A stretch of DNA of 64,000 bases from Gadus chalcogrammus (GCF_026213295.1 NC_079412.1:3427813-3491812), one strand, 5' to 3'; counted from the first letter of the stretch, positions 10,956-23,763 are shown. Numbers and translations: made by a program. Notes: a model not told the origin generated them from the letters alone.

Positions 10956-11559
10956 GGTACGGCCACACCAACCGCGTTACTCGCGTTGGATAACGCGAAT
11001 AACACGCCTAACCTGACGCTTGATCAGTGTGTGGTGGTTCAACGCTTCCAACGCGTCAACGCAGCTAGATGAGTCCATGTCCATGCAAGTGAACGGAGCG
11101 TTCCCTCTTCGTCATAACTATCAAACCAAACATCCTTCACATTCACCGAGCGAACATTATGAAAGTAAAATGCACATTTCTCGCTAAAAATGTTTCCATA
11201 AACTCATTTAATGGCGTAACTATGTTACTATTTCCACCCAGAATAAAGAAATATGTCGGCCGTATGCTTCTGTGCAAGCTCACTACTCTATGCCAGTGAC
11301 GTCGGGTCAAGCTCCACGCTGATTGGCTATCGCGGCTAAGCGTCACGCGTTGGAGCGTTGAAAGTAAAATTTTCTGAACTCCGGGCGTTGGTGCGTTGGG
11401 CGCGTTACTGCGTTTACGTGCGTAATTACGTGCAACTGCCGCGTCTAACGCCCCTAACGCAACGCTTCAACGTGTGTAACGCGCCTAGATGGTTCCCTAT
11501 GCAAAAATGCAGATTTCCTACGCCCCTAACGCGAGTAACGTGGTTGGTGTGGCCGTACC
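10956..11559. mobile_element. CG-rich MITE, ~604 bp
   Basis: Terminal inverted repeats GGTACGGCCACACCAACCGC / reverse complement, about 30 bp, at 10956 and 11559. The flanking triplet TAA occurs on both sides (10952-10954 and 11561-11563, one base outside each end), which would fit Harbinger-type insertion. The inside is dense in repeated AACGCG/CGCGTT motifs and has no gene. Confidence 0.75.
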
Positions 11560-11867
11560 TTAACACTCAGACATTATGTTTTTCAAGGTTGCTGGGCCCT
11601 TCTGTCTGTTTTCATGCGTTTTGTGTATCAAAACAGGAGTGCAATAGACATTGGAGGTGTCTTGCACATTGATATTAGAAAACCAGGATGGTTCAAATAG
11701 ACACGGGGGGGGGCGGCGATAAATATGTGTTGGCAAACATAAACATACCGGATTACTTTTCAAACTTCATTCATCAAAGAAAACTTTCGTAAACACTGGA
11801 TAACCAACCTTGGACAACGGAATACCTATTCACCTTCATCGACAGCTATTTCTACAACCCGGACATC

Positions 11868-12599
11868 ATGACACAACCAAACAACAAAATACGCAAACTG
11901 GATTCATCCACTGAAACAGACGAGGAAACTATTACAGTTGAGGTCAGTTTACTCGCATCCATAAACTCCAAACTTTCCATACTCGAACTACTCCATGCAG
12001 ACTTCCGAGATTTAAAATCTAGCCTTGAGTTCTCCCAGTCCCAAATCGAAACTCTGATGCACGAAAATAACCAACTCCAAGGCACCGTATCAGACCTCTC
12101 CAAACAAGTCACAAAACTCACCAACGACAACAAAATAATGCAAGAAACCATATTGGACATCCAGTGCCGCAGCATGCGCGATAACCTCATATTTTCTGGT
12201 ATCAATCTACCTCCACAAAACACACCCGACGATCCAGAAATGTCATTAAAACATTTCATGCAGGACTCCCTTAAACTCTCCGCCGCAGCAGTTAAAGAGA
12301 TAACTTTTCACCGAGTCCACCGCCTCCCGTCAAAAAACCCTAACAAGCCACCGTCAATAATAGCAAAATTCGAACACTTCAAGCAAAAAGAACTCGTTAA
12401 AAGCAGAGGGAAACAACTGAGGGGTACTGCTTTTGGGATGAACGATCAGTTTCCCAAAACTATTCAAGACTGCAGAAGGACACTAGTGCCGATAATGAAG
12501 CAGCTTCGTGACGAGGGAAAGCGAGCTACGTTGTCGGTAGACAAACTCTATGTGAATGGAACACTTTACCGCGATCCAAAAGTTACTACCTGGCTGTAA
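11868..12599 (+). CDS. L1-type ORF1 protein, 243 aa
   Basis: Open from the ATG at 11868 to the TAA at 12599. Residues ~20-100 are a coiled coil (regular leucines, SLLASINSKLSILELLHADF, then NNQLQGTVSDLSKQVTKL). RSMRDNLIFSGI begins the RRM-like domain at about residue 100. The basic C-terminal domain includes FHRVHRLPSKN and VKSRGKQLRGTAFGMNDQFP. This is the layout of the Transposase_22/L1 ORF1p family, a trimeric RNA-binding chaperone that packages LINE RNA in the cytoplasm. Length is near the fish L1 norm. The ORF is intact although its partner ORF2 is broken. The start choice is supported by its position at the end of a ~160-bp leader. Confidence 0.85.
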   Translation: MTQPNNKIRKLDSSTETDEETITVEVSLLASINSKLSILELLHADFRDLKSSLEFSQSQIETLMHENNQLQGTVSDLSKQVTKLTNDNKIMQETILDIQCRSMRDNLIFSGINLPPQNTPDDPEMSLKHFMQDSLKLSAAAVKEITFHRVHRLPSKNPNKPPSIIAKFEHFKQKELVKSRGKQLRGTAFGMNDQFPKTIQDCRRTLVPIMKQLRDEGKRATLSVDKLYVNGTLYRDPKVTTWL

Positions 12600-12883
12600 C
12601 CTGATTCTATGTCATTCCTCATCCAAACCCTGCTTCATACTCTGCATTCCGCCCAGCCACATGGATATATATTATGTCAATTCATCTACTTGCCACGCCA
12701 ACAGCTACATTAGAACTCTGATTTCCACCCCGACGTCGTCTTTCACTATGCCATACCCGCTCCTAGCACCGCTGGCATTGTGTCAAATATTCTGTCTTTC
12801 ACCTTGTAACTCTCTACTCTCTCTCCCTCTTTCGAACATTCTCAAAACCTCTATCATTGGTATTTGTATATGTGTACTGTCCA

Positions 12884-13092
12884 TCTATGTTCAGGTGTTT
12901 ACACTATTGTGTTTATATGTGTGTCCTGTCTATCCATGTTCAGTGTTTACACTATTGTGTTTGTATGTGTGTCCTGTCTTTCTATGTTCAGTGTTTACAC
13001 AATTGCGTTTGTATGTGTGTCCTGTCTATCTATGTTCTGTGTTTATACTATAGCGTTTGTATATGTGTCCTGTCTATCTATGTTCTGTGCCT
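12884..13092 (+). repeat. 48-bp minisatellite between L1 ORF1 and ORF2
   Basis: About 4.4 copies of a 48-bp unit (tgttcagtgtttacactatt...). Because the unit is a multiple of three it stays open in all frames and yields spurious 16-residue protein repeats. Confidence 0.85.
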
Positions 13093-13351
13093 GTTGAGAC
13101 AACCATGGGAAAAATCATTCAGTAAGTGGTATACTTTAACATCTTGCCTGAAACCTGTGCCCATCCGTATTATACATGTAACTCATCCACTCTTACACAC
13201 CCACATCCCCCTCACCACACACACCTCAATCCTCCTTTTCCTCCTCACCTCGATTTGTTCCTTTTCTCTCCCCTCCTTCCCCCCTCTATATTTCATGGGT
13301 ACCTATTGTTGGTACAAATAAACACATACTACATACTGCATACATACGATC

Positions 13352-16300
13352 ATGCAAACACTTAACCTGATTACATGGAATGTACGTGGCTTTCACACCA
13401 CCTCTAAGAGAATCCAAATCATTAACCACCTCATTAAATTAAAGGCAGATATTTGCTTCTTACAAGAAACTCACTTAACAAATAAAGAATCACAGAACCT
13501 CTATTGCAAACAATTCAACAAAAGCTTCTCATCCACATTTAACAGCAAGCAAAGAGGGCGTCTCCATCTTAATAAACAAAAACATCAGTTTTACCCTCAA
13601 CTCATCCATCATAGACCCAGAAGGAGATTTATTAGCATTAATAGATAATCAATCAGTTAACTTTTACACTCGCGAACATTTACGCTCCCAATAATGATGA
13701 CCCACTTTTTATCATAACCTCTTTTCTCTGCTGTACAATTCCACAAACCTCATTGTAGCCGGAGATTTCAACCCGTTCTCAACCCTTTACTTGACCGCAC
13801 ACACCACCACAGTAACACCGCAAATTGTCATTCATCAGATGTCATTAAACAATATATGACTGACTATGGCTTGGGTGATAGCTGGGAGAGCAAGGAACCC
13901 GTCACTAAGAGAATATTCCCAATCTCCTCAGCCCACCGATCGTCTTCTAGAATTGATATTTTTCCTCGTTAGCAACTCCCTATCAACAGATCTCAGAAAA
14001 CATTATTCATTCAATTATTATCAGTGATCATGCCCCTGTATCCTTAACATTAAACACTCCAGTACTAAAGAAAACTTCAACAAGATGGCGTTTCAACACC
14101 TCTCCCCTAGAGGACCTCAATTTCACCTCCCTGATAAGAGAGAGAGTGGGCAGCCTTTCTGGAGATGAACGACTCTCCAGATATCTCACCATCAACAATT
14201 GGGAAACAGGCAGGCAGGTATGGAGAGATATAATCATATCATATTCATCACACAAAAAAAAACAGCAACAACAACTAGAAAATACTCTTGAACAAAAAAT
14301 AAAACAGCTAAGCAACCAACAGTCTACCTCTCCATCTGAAGAAACACAAATCTAACTCAAACAACTTAAAACTCAGTGATGATAGGAGTATCCATACACA
14401 AAAAAAAACACAGGGTTCTGTATACAACAACTCAAATATGATCATCCTCACCTCAGCAATAAAGCAGGTAAGTATCTGGGAAACATGCTACAATACAAAA
14501 GAGACAAATCACTCATCCCATCTATTCTCTACACATCAGGCAAACCTACTCAGGACCCTCAAGAAATTAATAACACTTTTCACCAGTTCTACAGCAGTTT
14601 ATATTCTCCCGGCTCCCAACCTTCACAATTTGAAATTGACTCCTTCCTTAACAATCTGGACCTTCCCTCACTAACCATAGACGAATCAAACTCTTTAGAA
14701 CAACCCATCACCCCTGAAGAACTCGTCAAACCATACATAGCATGCCAACGACAAATCACCAGGACCCGACGGCCTACCGGCAGAATTTAACAAACACTTT
14801 TGGGACATCTTATCACCACTCTTCAACAGAGTTACTTGCAGAAATCCAAACCACATCTAACATTAACATTCCCACACATATAACACAGCCCTTAGTGCAC
14901 AGTATTTCTAAAAACCAAACAAGGACCCAACACATCCCTCTAGTTACCGCCCACTGTCGTTATAAACACACTTAAAAATTATCACAAAGACATTATCACT
15001 AGGATTGAACAGTTATGCAAGCACTAATCCATCCAGACCAGACAGGCGTCATCAAGAATAGACATGCCTCAGACAATATCCGTAGACTTTCAACCTCATC
15101 AGCATTGCACAAGGACAAAAACAAAAACTATAATAGTATCACTAGACGCAGAGAAAGCATTCGACAAGTCAATTGGACATTTTTATTTTCCACCCTCCGT
15201 AAATTTGGTTTTGGAGAGTCGTTCATCCAATGGATAACAACACTATACACTTCTCCAAGGGCTACAATTGTCACAAATGGGATCACTTCACCAAGCTTCA
15301 CTCTACACCAAGGAACCAGACAAGGATGCCCACTCTCTCCATCCCTCTTTGCCATATTTATCGAACCACTTGCAGCAGCGATACGTCAAAACAGTAAAAT
15401 TAAAGGAATACAAATCAACAACTCTCAACACAAAATTAGCCTATATGCAGATGATCTATTATTAGATCATTATTAGATCATCCTATATATTAGAATCCTA
15501 TATACTATTATTAGAATACCTATATAAATGGACTCAACAACAGACAATTCCAACCCATGGCTCGATCTTGAACAAAAATTATGCTCCCCCAACTCAATCA
15601 CAAACCTCCCCTATCTACCACAGTCAATCAAAAAATTGGACTTCTACCATAACATCACAATATCCACAACTCTGACAGCCTGGTGGAAAGCCAACAAAAT
15701 CACCAAATCATCACTAGCACCGTGCAGGCATACACCCATCTGGCACAACCCGGACTTCCGTCTGCACAATACACCGATCTATCTCCCCAAATGGCAGCAA
15801 AAGGGCATTACCCACCTCCATCACGTTTTTGAAAATCACGAATTTATGTCATTCAAAGCAATAATCCAAAAATGTGGGATTGGGACAGACCAATTTCTCC
15901 ACTACCAACAGCTTAAAGCCCTAATCAAATGCAAATTAAAATTAACCAACACCCTACAACCTTCCAAAACCAGCGAACAGTTACTGGACATACCCAACAA
16001 CCCCAAAAAACGTATATCAAAACTCTACAGAATCATCGCCTCATCTAACCCCACAATAACGCTTCCGAAAAACAAATGGGAGGGCGACTTAACTCTGTCT
16101 CCCGACCCCGATTTCTGGACCCAAATCTGCAGAAACGTCTTCACTATGACCACCAACACTAACTTACAACTCATACAATATAAAACTATCCACAGAACAC
16201 ACATCACTCAGAGTAAAATGTTTAAAATGGGATTATCTGACACAGACACTTGCTCACAGTGCGCTTCGGGGAGCATTGACACCTATTTCCATGCAACTTG

Positions 16301-16600
16301 TCTCTGTCAACCTGTTCACTCTCTCTGGACCACAGTAACTAACACACTATCTTCGGTCCTGGACTGCAGAGTCCCACTGTCTCCAGCACTCTGTCTTTTA
16401 GGAGACACCTCAGATTCCCCCTTCCCCTTAAAATACAAAACCCCAGTCCTTGTCTCTCTAGCTATCACCAAGAACTAGTCTTTCAAAACTGGAAATCTAA
16501 ATCATCTTGCCACTTCAACCATTGGACCAACTTAATCACAGAATTCATCCTGACAGAAGAAACGGCTGCATATAAAAAGAACAATATCTCCGCCTTTAAA
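13352..16600 (+). pseudogene. L1-type ORF2 (endonuclease-RT), broken
   Basis: The start at 13352 reads LNLITWNVRGF and ICFLQETHL, the APE-type endonuclease N-terminus; VAGDFNPF follows at about 13757 in another frame. The RT begins around 14480 (YKRDKSLIPSILYTS), with GPDGLPAEFNKHFWDIL at about 14765 in a shifted frame. Motif RQGCPLSPSLFAIFIEPLAA and SLYADDLLL with the YADD active site lie at 15320-15460. A short A/T duplication and an apparent deletion follow, then the C-terminal domain at 15528-16478 with a CCHC-like CSQC...H...C cluster. At least six frame breaks, and a total of ~3.2 kb against ~3.8 kb expected, show it is dead. Confidence 0.85.
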
Positions 16601-17185
16601 GAAATCTGGAATCCCCTCATAACATTTCTACAAATTCAACAGTTAAGGGAAGCCATGTACATTCAAAGCCCCCCCCCCCCCCCCCCCCCTCCCCTCCTAA
16701 CTCTCTCTAGTTCCCCCCCCACACCACACGTTCCCTTTCCCCAAACAACACCTTATAGCTACACACTTGCATATACCTACCCTACACACATCAGATGACC
16801 ACTACGCACCATACTCCTCCTTTCACACCACATCTACCAGTCCACATTTCTCCACCATTTGTCTCTGTCCTCTGTCTGCCTGTCCGACTGTGCGTCCCTG
16901 TGTCTGTCTGTCAGTATGTATGTTAAAGCTTGTTTCTGTGTTTTTCTTTCTTTGTGTCTGTTATTTTACTTTTTTTGTGTGTATGTCTTGCGCACTTGGG
17001 TATATGGGTTCGGAGCCACTTCAATCTCCTTTTTATCTTCTTTTTCATTATTATCATTATTATCATTATCATTATTATTATTATTCTCTCCTATTTCTTA
17101 CTTTTGTAAATCAAATTTTGTTGAATAAAACAAATATTGGGATATTATAAAAAAAAAAATAAAAAAAAAAAGAAAAGACACGGGG

Positions 17186-17457
17186 TTCAACTGCTAAAAT
17201 AATATGTTTAATTAATAAATGATGCACATGGTTTTAACCGGTGCACAAGGCGGGAGTTAGCTCAACTGCTGTAGTTCAATTACAATAACATTTGTTTCAA
17301 CCGATAACTTCTGAATTTTTCTTTTAGGTTCAGTTTTTGTTTTGTTTATAGAATATCACCATATATTTAATACCCAGATGTGCATAATTGTTGTAAGTTT
17401 GGATGACTCTTTATTCTACCTAGTTTAGACGGTTTTGATTGACCTAGCTCAAAATTC
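17186..17457. other. Unassigned sequence
   Basis: AT-rich, no gene or repeat recognised. Confidence 0.4.
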
Positions 17458-17740
17458 ACCAGGTGTCAGACGTAGGATTGTGGCACTCCTTGGGAGCCCC
17501 CGAGCCACACGGCAACTGCACCAGGTGTCAAGACGTAGGATTGTGGCACTCCTTGGGAGCCTCTGAGCCACGCGTCAACCGACTAATCGTTCCTGCGGGT
17601 TCTGGAGTGGTGACGGTGGAGCTCATAGGGAGGCTCTGGGAGAGTTGGCAATTGCAGGCTCACACGGGGAGTGGTGACGGTGGAGCTCATGGGGAGGCTC
17701 CGGGAGAGTTGGCAATCACGGGCTCACACGGGGAGAAATC
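17458..17740 (+). repeat. Two adjacent twofold tandem duplications
   Basis: A ~60-bp unit (caggtgtc...acgtaggattgtggcac) is present twice at 17458-17580. A ~66-bp unit (gtggtgacggtggagctcat...) is present twice at 17606-17738. Units are about 90% alike. No coding sense. Confidence 0.8.
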
Positions 17741-19099
17741 AAGTAAGTCAGTAAGTCAGAAGGTTGAATTAATGTATCGATTTGATGTTGACCAACAAAA
17801 AACTAGATAATTATAATAAATACTGTTCATGTAATGGTATACTTAGGTCTGGGACCTGCGTAGCTAAAAAAACTGTTTTGGAAATAGTAATGGACGTGTC
17901 CGGGACATGTATAGCTATAAAATAAGTAAAGATAAAACTGGGTTTTACTGTACTTCACTTTGCTAAGACATATGCACGTTTGATGTGGTATGCAAAAGGA
18001 AGCGCAATAGGATGTTGTGCAGAGAATAAGGCGTATGCACGTTTGATGTGGTATGCGATGTACATAGGAGTGAATCAAAGTATGGACAACATCAAATGCG
18101 AGCAATAGGTAGAATAAATGAAGATTAGGTCATCAAATATACATAGTTAGTGTAGGACAATCGGGTAGTATGATGAAGGTAACTGTTATTACCAGATACG
18201 GTTAACACAGAAGTGATATTGAACATGCAAATTTAAACATTGTTATTTCCCTTTTTTCATCTTTTTGGGTTTATAGATAAGAAATGGATTAGCGATACAT
18301 CTGCTCGCCAGGGACAATATAGGCTCAATTTAGATTCAAAAGTAGTGGGTTCACCTTTCAAATGCCACTGCTACTACTGTAACGCTTTGATAAAACGTCA
18401 GCGTTTCATAGTCTGATATTTTTTTTAGTCTGATAAGTTACGGCACACGGGTATACTGACTCATGAAACATTTACGGTTTACTGCATTTAACAACAGCGT
18501 GGTCTCAAGACGGCTGCATAGACCCACCACTATCGACCTTTGGTTTTGTATGTACTGGTCTTCATTTCTCTTCACAATAGATTGGTTTATGTACAGATGA
18601 TTAAGGAAAGGAACTTCAACTTTGTTGCACTACACCGTTGTTAGGATTGGTTGTCATTTAATGCGCATGGCTGAAGCAATGCGCAAGGAGGGATGTAGTG
18701 TGAAATTAAATCAAAGTAGATACTGTAAAACAATTAAAATTAGAATTAAAGGAAATATGTTTTTGAACAACTAACTGCTGTACATGAGTTTGTATTTCTA
18801 CAATAGAAACAAAAGTTCCAGAACCAGATGCAGACACACCCGGAGCCTACAAACTACCACCGCCGAGCAAGTACTTCACATGAGGGGATCAAATAACAGC
18901 AGGATTTGAATCGGTTCTGTTTTGGTTGTCCACCATTAGAAAAATATTGTTTGTATCAATAACATATTATGATCAGCAACAGTTCGGAAAGTTGTTCCAC
19001 AAATTTATATTATTTATTTATTTGATGAGACATGCCACATTAATCATATGTCAGCCAGAGCATCAATATAAATAATGCCGGAGTTAGCTTAATTGCTAA
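17741..19099. other. Unassigned sequence with a short direct repeat
   Basis: No gene supported. A 23-bp direct repeat (tatgcacgtttgatgtggta) occurs at about 17969 and 18033, ~64 bp apart. Remaining sequence is AT-rich and frame-broken. Confidence 0.4.
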
Positions 19100-20335
19100 T
19101 TTTCATCCGTTGTCCTAAGGCAAGTTCAAGAAACAGAAAAAACAACATACCAGTATACAAAATAGATTAAAAAAACAACTTTTACACACAAAATAGGTCC
19201 CCAGATCAAGAGGCCATGTTAAAAAAATTAGAAATAGCCAAAGGTTACATATGATGAGCAGGTCCTGGCTTGCTACTAACCACTGTTTAAGGTTTTTTTT
19301 TGAAAGGTGGTGTAAGTGGCACAGTCCTCTAACGTGTTGGTAATATTCCAGGACTGTGTTCCTCTGATGGACACCACCATTTGACCAAATTGTGGTCTTG
19401 GCGGCGTTGTATTTCGCAGTCACCTCTAGTTAGTGCTCGTGTATTTATTGTAGAGGATTTCTTCTTTATAAAATTCTGTAATGGTGGAGGGGCTAGACCG
19501 TTCATAACCTTAAAAGGATTAGACCAACATCCAAAAACAGCTGAAAACTATCGAAGTCCATGATTTTGTGTTTATTTGTAATTTTACAATAATGGTAGTA
19601 TATAGGTTTTTTGTCTAGTGTTTAAGCGTTCGCTTGAATAAAGAGTTGATTGGTTTTAAAGTGCTCTCAGATGTATGTGACCATGTTGTGTAACAGTACG
19701 AGATTGTGAGTAAATATCATTGCATGCATATAATCTTTGCTGTCTCCATAGTCAGGAAAGGTCTTATAGCTTGAAATTGTGATAAATTAAATTTAATTGT
19801 GTTTTAAACTTTCTTAGCATGCTGCTTAAAATTAAGGTTAGAATCGAAGATGACCCCAAGGTACTTGAAAAATATTCAACGACCTCAAGTCCTCTCACCA
19901 CCAACCATGACTGATGGTTGCGTCCCGCAGTTGGCTGTCGGGAGAACAACATACAGACACTTGTCTTGTATTCACGATGTAGACAACCGTTTGGAGGCCA
20001 ATGGGACACTGGCACCATGGGCTCCTGAGAGTACTGCAGAGCAGCTTCTTTGATTGAGCTGGCATGACAGTATAATACAGTAAATCGTCAGCATATAGTT
20101 TGCACTTGAATATTTCTACAGACATCTGGTAAGTTATTGACATACAGGCTGAATAAAACAGGGCCCAATATTGAGCCCTGTGGTACTCCAGCAGAACAAG
20201 TTAGATAAGAAGATAATGAATCACCAATTTGAACTGCCTGTTTCCTGTCTGACAGGAGGGCGCTGTTTGAGAAGTTAAAATGGGTTAATTTGGCAATAAG
20301 CAAGTCATGATTGATGGTATAAGGTGGTGAATAAG
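19100..20335 (-). mobile_element. Decayed non-LTR retrotransposon (RT fragment)
   Basis: Minus strand 20303-20088 reads LSDRKQAVQIGDSLSSYL then AGVPQGSILGPVLFSLYVNN, RT motif B. It is followed in a shifted frame by CKLYADDLLYYT (20110-20080), the YADD motif C. Downstream, about 19530-19400, VMNGLAPPPLQNF fits the C-terminal region of L2/CR1/Jockey-group ORFs. Many stops and frame changes; old and inactive. Clade is not resolved. Confidence 0.7.
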
Positions 20336-21644
20336 GTTAAAGGAATATATAAGGTATGGATATGTTATTGCCAGAGCAAGGAGGGGTGTATGCGATGATA
20401 GGCACACCATGAACATGTTGTACTTTTATCCCCAATAACACAGCCTCGGATGGGTTGGTGACCAGGGCGCTGGCATGATTACAATCCCTCAGGTTCGAAT
20501 TGGCAGAGAACTCCGGCATTAATGACCCTTTCACAGGATGGAGGGAGAATAGTTTGGGAGGTGGAAAGGCATGATCAGTAAGTGCCCGTCGCGGGAATAA
20601 TGGCAGAGACCGTGTTAATTGTCACCGGCTGCCGTTGTATTCCCTGCGCACGAGGGCTACTGCATCTGCTGATCACCACAGCGCTACAGAAGCGCCAAGT
20701 GCCATTCAGGCCTACATGGAGATCAGATATGATCCGATGAAAGTGAACGATCACCTGAGGGGCCCGACCCTATCCAGCTGTAATATGTAGAATAGTCAAC
20801 ACCTATACTATTCTAGTAGAAGCGCCTGTATATAAGATAATCAATATCCCGGATTTACTTGAATAACACATTTTTTAACGATCATACCAGGCTATGTTTG
20901 TTATTGTGTGGTGTTGCTTGGTTGCAAGTGCAACCCGTTATTTCTGTATCACTACATTGATAATGGGACTGTTGATCTTCTTTGAGAAAGTTGCTTACAG
21001 GTTTCCTGTTGCTGACACGACGACGATTGAACGCCTGAAGGAGGCTCCCATGATGTGAAAGTAACCTCTCTGTGAGCTGAGCCCTTGACAAGGAGGGACG
21101 AGTCTTGGGTTCATGAATTACAGGCCCCGACGGCGACAGAAGAACAATGCTGCGATAATTAACAAATGTCCAAAACCACCCACATGCAACAGCGCACCAA
21201 TACACGAAGATCACCTGAACCACCCAAATCCATGCTAGCCTATCAATAATCTTTCATTTTTTTAATTTTTATTATGACTACTAATTTTGTACTTTTGCAC
21301 ATGTTGAAAATTGTATGACCTTGTTGCACATAACCAAAAAGTATTAGCTTAGGATTTCTATTGATACTTTTGTTTGTGTGCTGTTTGACCATATCATTGT
21401 ATGATAACCAGGATATATGTTCATTGTTGTATTGATAATATGACTTGTATTACCTATGAGACCCATCAGGCAAAATGCCGTTCAGTGATATGGTAATCCG
21501 TGGTGGTTTTATCTCTATTATGGAGTTTTCCAACTCGGTTGGTGGTCTGGATGATTTATCCTACTTTGACTATGATTTGGTGTGGTAAATGGTGTTTATG
21601 ATTTAAAATATTATTGTATGGTCAGCGAGATGACCAAGGAGGGT
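20336..21644. other. Unassigned sequence
   Basis: Open frames of 65 and 113 codons on the minus strand (20337-20534 and 20882-21223) have no recognisable domain, no repeat context and no splice support, so I leave them uncalled. Confidence 0.4.
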
Positions 21645-22030
21645 TGTTAAGTATTTAAGAAGCTGTATTACCCTCACATAGCCACTAGGAAGCCAGGATC
21701 GAACACTTAAAGCTGCAATAACTACTTTAGCCACAGATAGCAGCACCTTTAGACAGGGGCGGAGCCATTACGTCACCCCGGCCACGCCCACTGCATAGGC
21801 CACGCCCACTTGACGTCCTCTATCGGGTGATCGAAGTGAAGAGGCCAGAGATCAGTAAGTAGACGGCGGAGAGCCACCGGGCCTAAGCCCGGGGGCTTGA
21901 AGTAGATCACGTATTTTCCTCTCCAACGCGTTTGGATACATTCCCTCCCTTAAGCTTCATAGTTACCATACCGAACATGCCTACTTTAACAAATAAAGTC
22001 AGTTAAAAGCATTCCGGGATTGGACAACTT
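21645..22030 (+). repeat. LTR-like repeat, copy 1
   Basis: Starts TGTTAAGTATTTAAGAAGCT and contains accctcacatagccactagg, gccacgcccac motifs, an AATAAAG polyadenylation-like signal and agttaaaa near its end. Shared in order with 27503-27930 though diverged. The TG start and AATAAA suggest a solo LTR. No internal retroelement genes lie between the two copies. Confidence 0.55.
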
Positions 22031-22336
22031 TCTTCAAGAATGCTGCAATACCACCGTTTCCATGCCAACACTGCTCGTTTTAACTAGTAGTTAGCCAGTT
22101 AACCAATGAAGCTTATAGCCAAAAATGCATGTAATTATGTTTGGTATTGTGATTTTACTAATAGGGTGTATGCACTAAGCTGTGTGACGTACTTCCTGTT
22201 TCAAATAATACAGCTCGGTTCCTTCCGGTCTGTGTGTTTATCGCGCTAGCCTGCTGACTTTGATACTGTACACATGGATCAAGACCGCAAACATCTAAAA
22301 AACTGGACCTTTTCAGAGGCAGGGAGACAACCTACG

Positions 22337-22916
22337 CAGAGCACTGCTGTGTCCCCCCCCACTGTACAGCGTCAGCAAAATTCAACGGGGTATTAAGTTT
22401 TCATGGCTTTCCAAGCCAAGCTGACGTGAGGAGTCGATGGATTGTGAACATACGCCGGGATGCATATGTCATCACCACTCACTCCAAGGTCTGTAGCAGA
22501 CACTTTAGTCCCGACAAGTTCATTGAGCCAACTGCTCCTCAGGGTCGAAGGAGACTTGCAAAAGGTGCCGTAGCGACCCTTTTTGAGTGGAACCAGTATA
22601 CAGTCGAAACCCCAAGGTGCGGCCTGTGGGAGAGTTGATCGGTTCGTCGAAACTGCCCCTCCGGAAGAAGAAGTTGATCTCCTATTCAACGATCAAGACT
22701 ACTGCTCTCTCTGAACCGACTGCCATGGATATGTCCGCATCCGCTGCTGAAAGCGTCTCAAATGAAGTACAGGAGCCGAGAAAGGAGCTACAGGAGTTAC
22801 GTCTCCAGCGAGAGTTTGGACTGCAGCGGTTTGCTGGCTCCGACGCAGACATCCAAATTTACACAAGGGAAGTCACTTTTTCACAGTCACAGTTTTTTGT
22901 ATTAGTCTGTTATTAG
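22337..22916 (+). pseudogene. THAP-domain transposase N-terminus
   Basis: From about 22337 the frame reads TTYAEHCCVPPHCTASAKF, NGVLSFHGFP, SRWIVNIRRDAYV and HSKVCSRHFSPDKF: the C2CH THAP zinc finger with its conserved Trp and HF. After RRRLAKGAVATLFEW a one-base slip near 22615 leads to PVGELIGSS. An acidic/helical linker (EVQEPRKELQELRLQREF) and RFAGSDADIQIYTR follow, the segment that precedes the HTH_Tnp_4/DDE_4 domain in related transposases. The catalytic domain is missing. Its ATG is not certain: the ATG at 22274 is in a different frame from the finger. Confidence 0.65.
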
Positions 22917-23763
22917 CCTAGTCCCTACGTGACGGGGATATGTGTCAGTCAGGGACATTGTTGGTTAGAAAATAGCTTTACTTACAGATTAATTATAGTA
23001 CTGTACCAAATTATTTCTTAATAGTCTGTGAATGATTAATAGGACACAAGCAGTGGCATGTTGAGAGATGGTGTATGTGAGTTGGGGATGTCCATGTCTT
23101 ATCAGAATTTATATATATGAATGTGACCACACCAATAGTACAAAAAACAAACAACATTTATAATACAGATTTGTGTAAAGACTTACAGAGACGTGTTTCC
23201 AGTTCAAGTCTACAAAAGTTTATTTTTAAATGGTTGAAAAAAGTCATGTTATTATTCTATGAGATGAAAATAGGAGCACTGAAGCGCCAGCGCCAGAATG
23301 TGACCGTCTCCAACTCCACCAATGCTCGTCCTAGAACAAAATACTATTAATAAACAATTGTAAAAATGTATGAATTGAGCAGGTAACACCCTACTTATCT
23401 ACATGCAAGTACACGGCAAACCACCAAACCGCGCCTCCCAAAGATACGGCCCGGACAAGAACACTACTCTAAAAAGAGAGCACAGGGAACACATTAGGGC
23501 ATTGGATATCCACACACATCAGGTTGTCTTACAGGAAGTTGGTGCAGTTATTGAACTGCACCCAAAGAGGAAACTAAACAAACCTGTCAGCTGAGTGCCA
23601 GGGATTAGTTACGACGCAATCCGGTAGAGCAACCGTTGCGTAGTGGCACAAGTCACAATACAGGTAAAAGGGTAGGTGACTGAGGCTGAAACAGATTTAT
23701 GGGAGAAATACAGGTCACCCTGCTACATAATATATATATATTATATATACGATCAAATCTTAA
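22917..23763. other. Interior of ISL2EU-like element, unassigned
   Basis: Two open stretches (23117-23350 and 23403-23594, plus strand) have no recognisable domain. The THAP transposase catalytic domain expected here is absent, so this is probably a deletion remnant. Confidence 0.35.

Larger units (their letters stand above)
11709..17175 (+). mobile_element. L1-type LINE, 5'-complete, ~5.5 kb
   Basis: Flanked by the 10-bp duplication AGACACGGGG (11699-11708 and 17176-17185), so both ends are present: a G-rich 5' start and an A-rich 3' tail. Inside are ORF1, a short minisatellite spacer, a broken ORF2, a C-run at about 16671-16690 and a 3' untranslated region with (TTA)n. This is a full insertion, not the usual truncated LINE copy, but it can no longer encode ORF2. 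Confidence 0.9.

Noticed and set aside
12857..13321. A cysteine-rich repeat protein between L1 ORF1 and ORF2
   Set aside because: Generated by the 48-bp minisatellite, which is open in several frames; no conserved start.
16671..16690. Poly(C) run as a functional element
   Set aside because: A homopolymer in the L1 3' region; its length may also be a sequencing artefact.
20882..21223. A 113-codon minus-strand ORF as a gene
   Set aside because: No domain, no splice or repeat support, and odd composition; could be chance.
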